Below are positions 1-5,943 of a stretch of 23,001 nt of DNA, in pieces. Origin of the DNA: Bacillota bacterium (GTDB lineage Bacteria > Bacillota > Clostridia > Acetivibrionales > DSM-1351); assembly GCA_023416275.1 (NCBI GenBank), contig JAEZIB010000186.1, positions 1 to 23,001 on the forward strand. Reading direction: 5' to 3'. The notes beneath the pieces were generated by a model that worked only from the letters and a program-made list of their open reading frames with translations, was not told where the DNA came from and made no database searches. Every line of letters begins with the position of its first letter. The stretch's first letter is position 1. The position numbers were made by a program, and so were the translations under genes.

Positions 1-401
1 ATAAATAGTATAAAAGCAGGAATTCTCATACGTTCTGCAAATGCTCCTGAAATAACAGCTGCTGTTATTGCTGCAAACATCATTTGAAATATTACAAATA
101 GTAGTTGTGGAATTGTTGATGAATAATCTAAATTTGGAAGCTGCGTTATATTGTTTAAAAATGCAAAGTCAAGACCGCCTATAAGCCCTTTTATGTCAGG
201 ACCAAAAGCCAAAGAATATCCAAAAAATATCCATTGAATAGATATAACAACTAGAGCTACATAACTATGCAATGTCGTACTTAATACGTTTTTGCTTCTT
301 ACCATACCACCATAGAATAGTGCTAATCCGGGTATCATTAGCATAACAAGTGCTGCTGAAAAAATGACAAATGCCATATCTGCTCCATTTAATCCTTGCA
401 T
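1..401 (-). CDS. amt: Ammonium transporter (Amt/MEP/Rh family), N-terminal part; gene runs off the window
   Basis: Amt proteins are trimeric inner-membrane channels that take up ammonium. I translated the minus strand by hand and read 133 residues; the rest lies beyond base 1. The N-terminus is typical of the family: an extracellular-side start, then a first membrane segment ending in the signature PGLALFYGGMVRSKNVLST (about residues 24-42), a second segment around WIFFGYSLAFGP, and the beginning of a further segment (QMMFAAITAAVISGAFAERM). The ATG at 399-401 is preceded by a weak GGGGG ribosome site 7 bases upstream, which lies inside a small upstream ORF whose stop overlaps this start, so translation may be coupled. 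Transcription probably starts near base 620 and must pass an attenuator at 535-596. A P-II (glnB/K) partner is often adjacent to amt, but would lie outside the window. Family assignment is secure; substrate specificity is inferred from the family. Confidence 0.93.
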   Translation of the reverse strand, partial: MQGLNGADMAFVIFSAALVMLMIPGLALFYGGMVRSKNVLSTTLHSYVALVVISIQWIFFGYSLAFGPDIKGLIGGLDFAFLNNITQLPNLDYSSTIPQLLFVIFQMMFAAITAAVISGAFAERMRIPAFILF

Positions 402-451
402 ACAGACACCCCCATAACATCTGATGAAACTACTAATTCACTTTTTTTCAT
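389..451 (-). CDS. 20-codon leader ORF overlapping the amt start
   Basis: A short ORF (MKKSELVVSSDVMGVSVCKD) begins with ATG at 449-451, 7 bases after a strong AAAGGGG ribosome site, better than the one for amt. Its TAA stop (389-391) lies 13 bases inside the amt reading frame, in another frame. The amt ribosome site (GGGGG) is inside this ORF, so ribosomes finishing the leader could reinitiate on amt (translational coupling). It resembles no domain I recognise and lacks a run of one amino acid that would suggest classical attenuation. Whether it is translated is inferred from the ribosome site only. Confidence 0.5.
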   Translation of the reverse strand: MKKSELVVSSDVMGVSVCKD

Positions 452-534
452 AGATTTACCCCTTTGTAAAAATATTTTATACAATATTGCTGAACAAGGA
501 ATACAAGTTGTTGGGTTACCAACCGTTCTCTTAT

Positions 535-596
535 AAAAATAAAAAACGTCCACAAAGAAATAAAGGCGAAAAAACCTTTATTACTATGTGAACGTC
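535..596 (-). terminator. Attenuator (intrinsic terminator) in the amt leader
   Basis: Read on the minus strand, an arm at 596-575 (GACGTTCACAT... AAAGG) pairs with 566-545 (CCTTTATTT... GACGTT) over 22 positions, with one G:U and two mismatches, and an 8-base loop. It is followed at once by TTTTTTATTTTT (546-535). It lies downstream of the likely amt promoter and upstream of the amt start, with no gene on this strand before it, so it most likely controls read-through into amt rather than ending another transcript. Confidence 0.75.
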
Positions 597-603
597 ATTG
601 TTC
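590..603 (-). promoter_or_regulatory. Hexaloop hairpin overlapping the attenuator stem, resembling an ANTAR-protein target
   Basis: On the minus strand GAAC-AATGAC-GTTC forms a 4-bp stem with a six-base loop that has A at position 1 and G at position 4, the pattern known for RNA targets of ANTAR antiterminators. Its 3' arm (GTTC) is part of the 5' arm of the attenuator, so the two folds exclude each other. A weaker hairpin just upstream (TTAT-ATGAC-ATAA, about 610-622) repeats the loop core ATGAC but has only five loop bases. Known of the family: ANTAR targets are paired hexaloop hairpins before terminators, some of them upstream of nitrogen genes in Clostridia. That this site is one is inference. 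Confidence 0.4.
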
Positions 604-627
604 GCAATTTATGTCATATAATATACT

Positions 628-656
628 ATGATATATTATAAAGAAAAATATGTCAA
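628..656 (-). promoter_or_regulatory. Sigma-A-type promoter for amt
   Basis: On the minus strand TTGACA (656-651) and TATCAT (633-628) are separated by 17 bases. A transcript starting near 620 would have a leader of about 220 bases containing the attenuator and the leader ORF. A perfect 9-bp palindrome (TATAATATA/TATATTATA, around 617-640) overlaps the -10 box and could be an operator. Confidence 0.6.
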
Positions 657-808
657 CAAAAATGCATGTGTTTATAATGAGAATTTCAAAAATCTGCTCG
701 TTATATAAACAATTAGTAAATATTTGTGTGTTTTTTGCAAGTAAATTTATTAAGTGCTTCATTAATTACAAATAACAATGTATTTTTTAGAGTATACGTA
801 AATTATTT

Positions 809-867
809 AACTCAACTTTGCATTAATAAGTTTCCACATCTATAATTTTAACTGATAACGTGAATTA
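809..867. repeat. Decayed right-end fragment of the CTCAACTTTCCC fold-back repeat family
   Basis: Starting at AACTCAACTTTG, this stretch follows the right end of the complete copy at 17653-18023 base by base with about one change in four: CTCAACTTT, then ATTnATAAGTT, then ACACCT/ACATCT, then AATTTTnAACTG. It sits between the amt promoter and the promoter of the flavo-ferredoxin gene. The rest of the 452-953 gap holds only the regulatory elements listed separately. Confidence 0.55.
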
Positions 868-891
868 ATAATAAAAAGCTAAATAAGGCTA

Positions 892-900
892 TGATATAAT
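892..900 (+). promoter_or_regulatory. Extended -10 promoter upstream of the flavo-ferredoxin gene
   Basis: TGATATAAT is a perfect extended -10 element (TGnTATAAT). There is no good -35 box 17 bases upstream, which an extended -10 can tolerate. It lies 54 bases before the ATG at 954. The same TATGATATAATTAT context recurs at 18287-18299. Confidence 0.5.
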
Positions 901-953
901 TATCTTAAAGGAGATAGACGTCAATATACAGAATTTAAGGGGTGATTTGCAGT

Positions 954-1819
954 ATGCTAGATAATAAAGCTGTGAATATCGTTTATTTTACCGGAACAGG
1001 TGGTACAGGATATATCGCTGATTGCTTTGAAAAGGCATTTAAAAGGCATAGTGTTGAGACTTACAAAACAGTGCTTATGAAAATACTACAAATGATGCGG
1101 ATATGCTTATACTTCTATTTCCCGTATATGCAATGAATGCGCCATTACCAGTCAGCGAATGGATTAAAAGTACATCAAAGGTTAATGAAAAGCCAGCCAT
1201 TGTTATCTCAGTATCGGGCGGGGGAGAGGTTACTCCAAATACTGCGTGTCGTATAGACACTTTGAAAAAGCTCAAAAGTAAGGGTTACAAAGTTATATAT
1301 GAGAAAATGCTTGTCATGCCCTCCAATTGGATAGTTCCTGTTAAGGATGAGATTGCAATAATGCTTTTAAGAGTTGCACCTATAAGGGTTGATAAAATCG
1401 TACAAGATATTATGTCTGGGACTGAATATAGAACAAAGCCTAAGACAATTGATAGGCTGTTATCGTTATTGGGTAGAGTAGAAAAGAAAGTTACAAAGTA
1501 TTTCGGTAGAAGAATTAAAGTAAAGGAGGCTTGTTCTGGTTGCGGGTGGTGTGCAAACAATTGTCCGCGGTGCAATATTACTATGAAGGATGGCAAACCT
1601 GTTTTTGACAGTAAATGCGTTCTTTGTCTAGGCTGTTTATATGGTTGCCCCCAAAAGGCACTTGAGCCAGGTTATATGAAGTTTGTATTAATAAAGGAAG
1701 GCTATGATTACAAGGGTGTTTTAAGGCGAATGCAGGGTGTTGTTGAGATTAATATCGATGAACATCTTAAAAAGGGATGGCTATGGGATGGTGTAAGAAA
1801 ATACCTCAATGAGGAATAG
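954..1819 (+). pseudogene. EFR1-family flavodoxin/2x[4Fe-4S] ferredoxin protein, interrupted by a frameshift
   Basis: The family fuses an N-terminal flavodoxin-like FMN domain to a C-terminal domain with two [4Fe-4S] clusters and is thought to carry electrons in anaerobes. The N-terminal piece (ATG 954, AAGGGGTG ribosome site) has the phosphate-binding loop YFTGTGGTGYIADCF. The C-terminal piece (continuous from about 1070 to 1819) has LLFPVYAMNAP, SVSGGG, then two cluster motifs, CSGCGWCANNCP (about 1531-1566) and CVLCLGCLYGCP (about 1618-1650). The halves lie in different frames: the first frame runs on to a stop at 1134-1136, while the family-like sequence resumes one base earlier, reading ENTTNDADMLILLFPVY from 1079. 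The switch must fall within about 1060-1082, near short A runs. No convincing slippery heptamer is present, so this is either a recent inactivating indel or a sequencing error. All cluster cysteines are intact, which favours a very recent event or an error. Confidence 0.85.
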
Positions 1820-1826
1820 TATTTGG

Positions 1827-1851
1827 TATCATAAGCCTATGGGATTTTTTT
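1827..1851 (+). terminator. Weak terminator after the flavo-ferredoxin gene
   Basis: A short imperfect hairpin (ATCATA-AGCC-TATGGGAT, one bulge) is followed by seven T. It starts 8 bases after the stop codon. The stem is weak, so termination is probably partial. Confidence 0.4.
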
Positions 1852-1875
1852 AGAATTTTATTTATCTTTGATATA

Positions 1876-1884
1876 TGTTAAAAT
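1876..1884 (+). promoter_or_regulatory. Possible extended -10 promoter for the acyltransferase gene
   Basis: TGTTAAAAT matches TGnTAnAAT, 41 bases before the TTG start. No clear -35 box is seen. Confidence 0.35.
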
Positions 1885-1924
1885 ACAATGACCGATTATT
1901 ATTTTATTTAGGAGGAAGCAGACT

Positions 1925-3070
1925 TTGAATAATACTATAGCATTTGCAGATGTCTTGCAAGAAGATAAATTAGAAGTGTCAAACAAAGCCTCCAATAATA
2001 GAGTAGCTTTTGTAGATACGCTAAAGCTATTAGCTATTTTAGGTGTTATTACAATACATATTAGTGCGACACCACTTGTTAGCTTGAAAATTGCATCGCT
2101 AGACTGGTATGTGGCATTGTTTTTTGGTTCTATTATACGGTGGGCAGTACCTATTTTTTTAATGTGCAGCGGGGTTTTATTTCTTAAAGCCGATAAGGAT
2201 ATTACAACGAAACAGGTTTTTTCTAAATATCTATTCAGAATTTTGTGTGCACTTTTTGTTTGGGCTACGTTTTATGAAGCAATTGATATTTTAAAAGCCT
2301 TTTACCGAATAGGATATATTGACTATGACATAATATATAAATCAATTAGAAATATTTTCACTTTCAATACTCAGACACATTTATATTACTTATACATAGT
2401 AATCCTTATATACTCTCTTTTACCTATAATCCGTGTATTTACAGGAACGGCAAGTAAAAAGCAGCTAGAGTATTTAATAATTGCATGGATTGTTTTGGGG
2501 ATAATACTGCCATTTGCTATTCAATTTCGCCCATTTTCACTTATAAAAGGAATGGTGCGCCAATATCCTATAAGTATGGTTTACTCAGCAATAGGCTATT
2601 TTGTTTTAGGACACTACATGAACAAATATACACTTAAAAGGTGGACAAATTATTTTATTTATTTCCTTGGAGTAATAGGACTAATAGTAACACTATGGGG
2701 TACAGCTTTTTCTTCAATAGCAAAAGGCTCTGTATATACACTATACTTAGAAGGAATGACACCAAATGTAGCAGCAATGGCTGCTGCTGTATTTCTGCTT
2801 GTGAAAAATCTTAGTTCCAGGGAGCGTCAAGGAAGGGAAGCAAGCATTGGTGTAAAAAGAAAAATTATTAGCTATATCTCTAAAGGAAGCTTCTGTGTTT
2901 ACCTTATTCATATTGCTTTTATTGATTTGCTGCGAGGCTTGCATTTGACATTTCCGGAAGCGAACACATTAATTACGATACCTTTGTTAGTAATAGTAGT
3001 TTTGATGCTAAGCATAGGTGCATATTTTGTATTATCCAAGATTCCGGTGGTAAAAAAGTATTTAGTATAG
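1925..3070 (+). CDS. Acyltransferase-3 (OafA/WecH-like) integral membrane protein
   Basis: Acyltransferase-3 proteins are polytopic membrane enzymes that move acetyl or other acyl groups onto carbohydrates or membrane glycans. The 381-residue product has a short hydrophilic N-terminus (1-26), then the family start VAFVDTLKLLAILGVITIH (D31, the D-x-L-K/R motif, and the conserved H45 at the end of the first membrane segment). About ten hydrophobic segments follow, including PIFLMCSGVLFL near 75-90, and the family's C-terminal signature CVYLIHIAFIDLL. The start is TTG at 1925, 9 bases after a perfect AGGAGG (1911-1916). There is no in-frame ATG near the domain start. The gene stands alone, with a repeat-borne terminator 66 bases after the stop. 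The acceptor is unknown; a polysaccharide, peptidoglycan or teichoic-acid target would each fit. Confidence 0.88.
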   Translation: MNNTIAFADVLQEDKLEVSNKASNNRVAFVDTLKLLAILGVITIHISATPLVSLKIASLDWYVALFFGSIIRWAVPIFLMCSGVLFLKADKDITTKQVFSKYLFRILCALFVWATFYEAIDILKAFYRIGYIDYDIIYKSIRNIFTFNTQTHLYYLYIVILIYSLLPIIRVFTGTASKKQLEYLIIAWIVLGIILPFAIQFRPFSLIKGMVRQYPISMVYSAIGYFVLGHYMNKYTLKRWTNYFIYFLGVIGLIVTLWGTAFSSIAKGSVYTLYLEGMTPNVAAMAAAVFLLVKNLSSRERQGREASIGVKRKIISYISKGSFCVYLIHIAFIDLLRGLHLTFPEANTLITIPLLVIVVLMLSIGAYFVLSKIPVVKKYLV

Positions 3071-3077
3071 TGTTAAA

Positions 3078-3265
3078 ATGGTTCATAGTGTGCTAAAACC
3101 GACATTGTGTCGGTATCCCAGCAAAAAAACTTGGAGCTTACTGAATAAATACTAAAATTGTATTTATTCAGCAAGCTTTTCTTACACAACTAATTCATGC
3201 AATTATTTCTAACCCAACTTTCGAATGAAGAGTCGGACTATGCTCAAGTTTACCAATGGCTTGTT
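3078..3265 (+). repeat. Large fragment of the CTCAACTTTCCC fold-back repeat family, joined to a second partial end
   Basis: From ATGGTTCATAGTGTGC (3078) to AACCCAACTTTC (about 3222) this matches the right half of the copy at 17653-18023 in the same order: the GTGTGC box, the ACCGACAttgTGTCGGT hairpin, the AGCTTnCTG/CAGCAAGCT terminator hairpin, and ACTAATTCATGCAATTATTTCTAAC. The outer right end is missing. Instead, 3230-3265 looks like a degraded left end (TCGG, then TCAAGTTTACCAATGGCTTG, compared with TCAAACTTATCAATGGTTTG elsewhere), suggesting nested or tandem insertions. It begins 8 bases after the acyltransferase stop. Confidence 0.75.
3136..3180 (+). terminator. Intrinsic terminator for the acyltransferase gene, carried by the repeat
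   Basis: Arms 3136-3152 and 3160-3176 (GCTTACTGAATAAATAC and its complement) pair over 17 bases with one mismatch around a 7-base loop, followed by TTTT. The same AGCTTnCTG/CAGCAAGC core occurs at the equivalent place in the copy at 17653-18023. Confidence 0.75.
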
Positions 3266-3488
3266 GTTCAGTAAACAAACTTATTTTATGAAATTATTTA
3301 ACTTTTAATTTGATATTGCTACCACACCTGATATTACTATGCTTTAAGCAGTATATCCAACTGCTAAGTTTGAGTTGCTTATTTTGAATATCGGAATTTA
3401 TATTTTAGCACTGTTACAATAACATTCTTAATTTGAGCTTGAATGGTATACGCACCATGAAATTCTAGATTTCACCTCGTTTGTTGCC
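3266..3488. other. Gene-free segment between converging genes
   Basis: AT-rich sequence with no credible ORF. On the minus strand, beyond the LysM gene stop, there are two small hairpins (ATGGT-GCGTAT-ACCAT near 3445-3460 and AGCAGT/ACTGCT near 3350-3370) without T tracts. I see no convincing terminator for the LysM gene. Confidence 0.4.
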
Positions 3489-5282
3489 CTATTGCCCTGC
3501 TGCCTTCAAAACCATATTTGCGTGCTGCTGCATATAAGCTGTAGATGTTGTACTGCTATGGGATTTACTATTCTTCATATATAAATCAAAATGCCCTGTT
3601 ACACCATTATTATTAATGGTATCTACATCGTGGGGCATACCAGATAGTGAAGCTGCAATATTCATACCATCAATAAATATTACTACAGCTCTAGGTGACC
3701 ATTGCCAAGTACCAAACATACTTTTCATCACAGCAGTGTCAGAGGAAGTAATCGGTTCTATATCAATATGATTGTAGCCACCTATCATTTTAGCTTTAAA
3801 CTGCTTGCCTGTATCGACATCAACTATTGTAAAGATATCGTTGCGCTTAACAAGATATTGCCCCTCCAGAACCCAGTCAACAAGTGCACCTCTTTGTTCA
3901 GGGGATGTAGCTTGCCCGCGTGTAACAGTATATACTCTTGGTGCATAGCCTGAAATTGCTATTTTATCTCCTGCATCAAACCAGTCCTCAGCATCCATAT
4001 AATTGTATTTCAATAAATCCTGTATGGATATTCCAAATTTTTTTGATATTGATGTGGCTGTATCACCACTCTGAACAATATAGGTTATTGCCGGCCAAGT
4101 TGTATTATTTGATGTTGAAGGAGCAGGGGCTACAGGGCCTTTTGGAATTATAAGAGTTTGTCCAATTTGGAGAGTATCACTGGTAAGAATATTAGCACTT
4201 TTAAGGCTAGCTGTGGTAATACCAAACTTCTGTGAAATACTCCACAGCGTGTCACCAGCTACTACAGTATAAGTATTTGGAGTAACAGTAGGTGTTGGTG
4301 CAGTGCCAGTAGTAGATTTAGGTATTGTAAGAGTCTGACCTATCTGAAGAGTATCGCTTGTAAGGTTATTAGCACTTTTAAGGCTAGCTGTGGTAATACC
4401 AAACTTCTGTGAAATACTCCAAAGCGTGTCACCAGCTACTACAGTATAAGTGCTTGGAGTAACATTAGGTGTTGGTGCAGTGCCAGTAGTAGATTTAGGT
4501 ATTGTAAGGGTCTGACCTATCTGAAGAGTATCGCTGGTAAGATTATTAGCACTTTTAAGGCTAGCCGTGGTAATGCCGAATTTTTGAGATATTGTCCAGA
4601 GTGAATCGCCTGCTAATACTGTGTATTGAGAATTACTATTAGAAATATCTACAGTTTTTGTTGAACTGTTATATGTTACCGAATACCCTAAGTTTTCAGC
4701 CAAAAATTTTAAAGGAGCATAAGTAGTATCGCCAATTACAACTGATATAGGCATGGGCGTCTGTATTCCATTTACTCGTGCAAGAGATGTACCTCTTACA
4801 AATGCAATATTTGTGTTGTTTTTTGTTATGCCTACGGTATTGCTTGTGCTATTTGACCATACATTTGCCCCTATGGCTTGGGCAAATTCAGAAATGGGAA
4901 CATATGTGATATCATTATATATCATTGCTTTATTCTGAAAGTATTGAGAATTGCCGTTTACTGAAACATTTACATTGTAGTTATATGCACTTTGGGTTTG
5001 TGTAAGCTGTTCTGAGGCTACACTTGCTTTAACAGAGGGTATTGATGCCATAGCGAAGGATGAAAGCAGCACTGCTCCAACCATGATTTTAACGGAGTTA
5101 ATTTTTATATTGGGAAATTTTTCAGCTATTTGTTGCATTACATTTTCTTTAAGATTATCACCCTTTTCAAGTCCGCCAAATTCACTTGCGAACTCGACCT
5201 CCATATCTCCTGCTTCGAAATATAGAATAAGGTGACAGCCTTCTTGGCTATCAACTAAACTATAGCTTTTAATTAAATCCAT
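3489..5282 (-). CDS. Wall-binding protein with copper-amine-oxidase N domain and four LysM repeats
   Basis: LysM domains bind N-acetylglucosamine polymers such as peptidoglycan; copper-amine-oxidase-N domains are common on clostridial exported proteins. The 597 residues read: an unusual hydrophilic N-terminal domain (1-62), a hydrophobic segment (about 64-84, IMVGAVLLSSFAMA) that is probably a signal or anchor, a copper-amine-oxidase-N-like domain (about 103-213, with YVPISEFAQAIGANV and YAPLKFLAENLGY), LysM 1-3 (about 220-262, 279-321, 338-380), a more diverged LysM 4 (400-443), then a C-terminal domain (450-597) I cannot name. LysM 1-3 are almost identical and joined by Thr/Pro linkers with a 59-residue period. 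The ATG follows a TTTAAGGGGGAGATAAC ribosome region. The first ~80 residues are shared with the small neighbour at 5552-5827, as is an upstream block. The 62-residue domain before the signal is odd for a simple exported protein; it may stay in the cytoplasm as in membrane-anchored regulators. Export is inferred. Confidence 0.85.
   Translation of the reverse strand: MDLIKSYSLVDSQEGCHLILYFEAGDMEVEFASEFGGLEKGDNLKENVMQQIAEKFPNIKINSVKIMVGAVLLSSFAMASIPSVKASVASEQLTQTQSAYNYNVNVSVNGNSQYFQNKAMIYNDITYVPISEFAQAIGANVWSNSTSNTVGITKNNTNIAFVRGTSLARVNGIQTPMPISVVIGDTTYAPLKFLAENLGYSVTYNSSTKTVDISNSNSQYTVLAGDSLWTISQKFGITTASLKSANNLTSDTLQIGQTLTIPKSTTGTAPTPNVTPSTYTVVAGDTLWSISQKFGITTASLKSANNLTSDTLQIGQTLTIPKSTTGTAPTPTVTPNTYTVVAGDTLWSISQKFGITTASLKSANILTSDTLQIGQTLIIPKGPVAPAPSTSNNTTWPAITYIVQSGDTATSISKKFGISIQDLLKYNYMDAEDWFDAGDKIAISGYAPRVYTVTRGQATSPEQRGALVDWVLEGQYLVKRNDIFTIVDVDTGKQFKAKMIGGYNHIDIEPITSSDTAVMKSMFGTWQWSPRAVVIFIDGMNIAASLSGMPHDVDTINNNGVTGHFDLYMKNSKSHSSTTSTAYMQQHANMVLKAAGQ
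4134..4625 (-). repeat. Tandem 177-bp repeats encoding LysM 1-3
   Basis: About three units of 177 bp code for a LysM domain plus a TTGTAPTP-type linker. Units 2 and 3 are nearly identical at the DNA level, including silent positions, which points to recent duplication or gene conversion. Copy number could vary by recombination and the region could collapse in assembly. Confidence 0.8.
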
Positions 5283-5290
5283 CGTTATCT

Positions 5291-5348
5291 CCCCCTTAAA
5301 TTAGTTTTAATAAATTTAGTATTTCAAATAATTAGGAAAATATTACAC
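5291..5348 (-). promoter_or_regulatory. Upstream block of the LysM gene, shared with the small paralogue
   Basis: On the minus strand GTGTAATATTTTCCTA (5348-5333), six variable bases, then TGAAATACTA (5326-5317), an AT-rich stretch and the ribosome site TTTAAGGGGGAGAT. The same words in the same order and spacing precede the gene at 5552-5827. Words and spacing suggest a promoter or an operator; the sigma factor cannot be assigned with confidence. Confidence 0.5.
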
Positions 5349-5362
5349 TTTTATATTATTTC

Positions 5363-5418
5363 CTTAACTTTTTCACTTAAAATGTCTATCGGTGCTCAAA
5401 CTTATCAATGGTTTGTGC
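5363..5418 (+). repeat. Left-end remnant of the CTCAACTTTCCC fold-back repeat family
   Basis: CTTAACTTTTTCAC leads into CTATCGGTGCTCAAACTTATCAATGGTTTGTGC with about one difference in six from the left end of the complete copies (CTATCGGTGTTC, then AAACTTATCAATGGTTTGTTG). Only the outer ~56 bases remain. It lies between the LysM gene promoter block and the terminator of the small paralogue. Confidence 0.7.
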
Positions 5419-5447
5419 TTTCAGTATTTCAAAAATATATTTTGCCA

Positions 5448-5502
5448 ATAAAAAACCAACCTCCAATCGTTAGATTTTAGGTCTAACTTTTGGGGGTCGG
5501 TT
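5448..5502 (-). terminator. Intrinsic terminator of the small LysM-gene paralogue
   Basis: On the minus strand, arms 5502-5482 (AACCGACCCCCAAAAGTTAGA) and 5474-5454 pair over 21 positions with two mismatches and two G:U pairs around a 7-base loop, followed by TTTTTTATT. It lies 50 bases past the stop of the gene at 5552-5827. Confidence 0.8.
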
Positions 5503-5551
5503 CAAATTAAGCATCAGTGCTTTTGAATGAATTATATAGACAATTACTCTA

Positions 5552-5827
5552 CTATGTTATATTACTTATGTTAATAGAAGGGGATGGTGTCATTACAAAG
5601 GATGAAAGTAGTACAGTACCAACCATAACCTTGACAGTGTTGATTTCTATGTCTGGAAATTTTTCAGAAATACCTTGAATTATGTTTTGGTTGAGACTAC
5701 TATTGTCTTTATCAAGTGCACCAAAGTCACCAGCAAATTCAGTATCCATAGTACCTGCATCGAAATAGAGAACAAGGTCATAGTCATTCTGACTTTTAAC
5801 CAAGCTGTAACTCTTAATTAAATCCAT
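5552..5827 (-). CDS. Short paralogue of the LysM protein N-terminus (cytoplasmic domain plus membrane segment only)
   Basis: The 91 residues align over the first ~80 with the neighbour at 3489-5282: MDLIKSYSLV is identical, followed by YFDAG, EFA-DFGAL, ISEKFPDIEINTVKVMVG and the hydrophobic VLLSSFVM. It then stops after a short tail (TPSPSINISNIT), with no copper-amine-oxidase or LysM part. It keeps its own ribosome site (AAGGGGGAGATATTC), the duplicated upstream block and a strong terminator, so it looks like a maintained gene made by partial duplication rather than debris. A plausible reading is a small membrane protein with a 60-residue cytoplasmic domain, perhaps interacting with or competing with its large relative. 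Function unknown; I recognise no characterised family. Confidence 0.65.
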   Translation of the reverse strand: MDLIKSYSLVKSQNDYDLVLYFDAGTMDTEFAGDFGALDKDNSSLNQNIIQGISEKFPDIEINTVKVMVGTVLLSSFVMTPSPSINISNIT

Positions 5828-5833
5828 GAATAT

Positions 5834-5895
5834 CTCCCCCTTAAAATTAAATTCTATAATTATAGTATTTCATATTTATAGGAAAATATTACACA
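5834..5895 (-). promoter_or_regulatory. Duplicated upstream block of the small paralogue
   Basis: On the minus strand GTGTAATATTTTCCTA (5895-5880), six variable bases, TGAAATACTA (5873-5864), then TAATTATAG, and the ribosome site TTTTAAGGGGGAGAT. The words and their 6-base spacing equal those before the LysM gene. ACTATAAT here supplies a reasonable -10 box. Confidence 0.5.
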
Positions 5896-5943
5896 TTTAC
5901 CAAATAAGTTTTCTAAGATAGAATTTGACGTTTGGTTACTATG

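Noticed and set aside
942..956. GTG at 942 as the start of the flavo-ferredoxin gene
   Set aside because: It lies within the AAGGGGTG ribosome site. The ATG at 954 has the right spacing and starts just before the flavodoxin loop.
1060..1085. Programmed -1 ribosomal frameshifting in the flavo-ferredoxin gene
   Set aside because: No X-XXY-YYZ slippery heptamer in the correct frame and no strong hairpin or upstream Shine-Dalgarno helper close by. An indel or base-call error is simpler.
4134..4625. CRISPR-like array
   Set aside because: The regular repeats are 177 bp, in frame, and encode LysM domains and linkers. There are no unique spacers and no cas genes.
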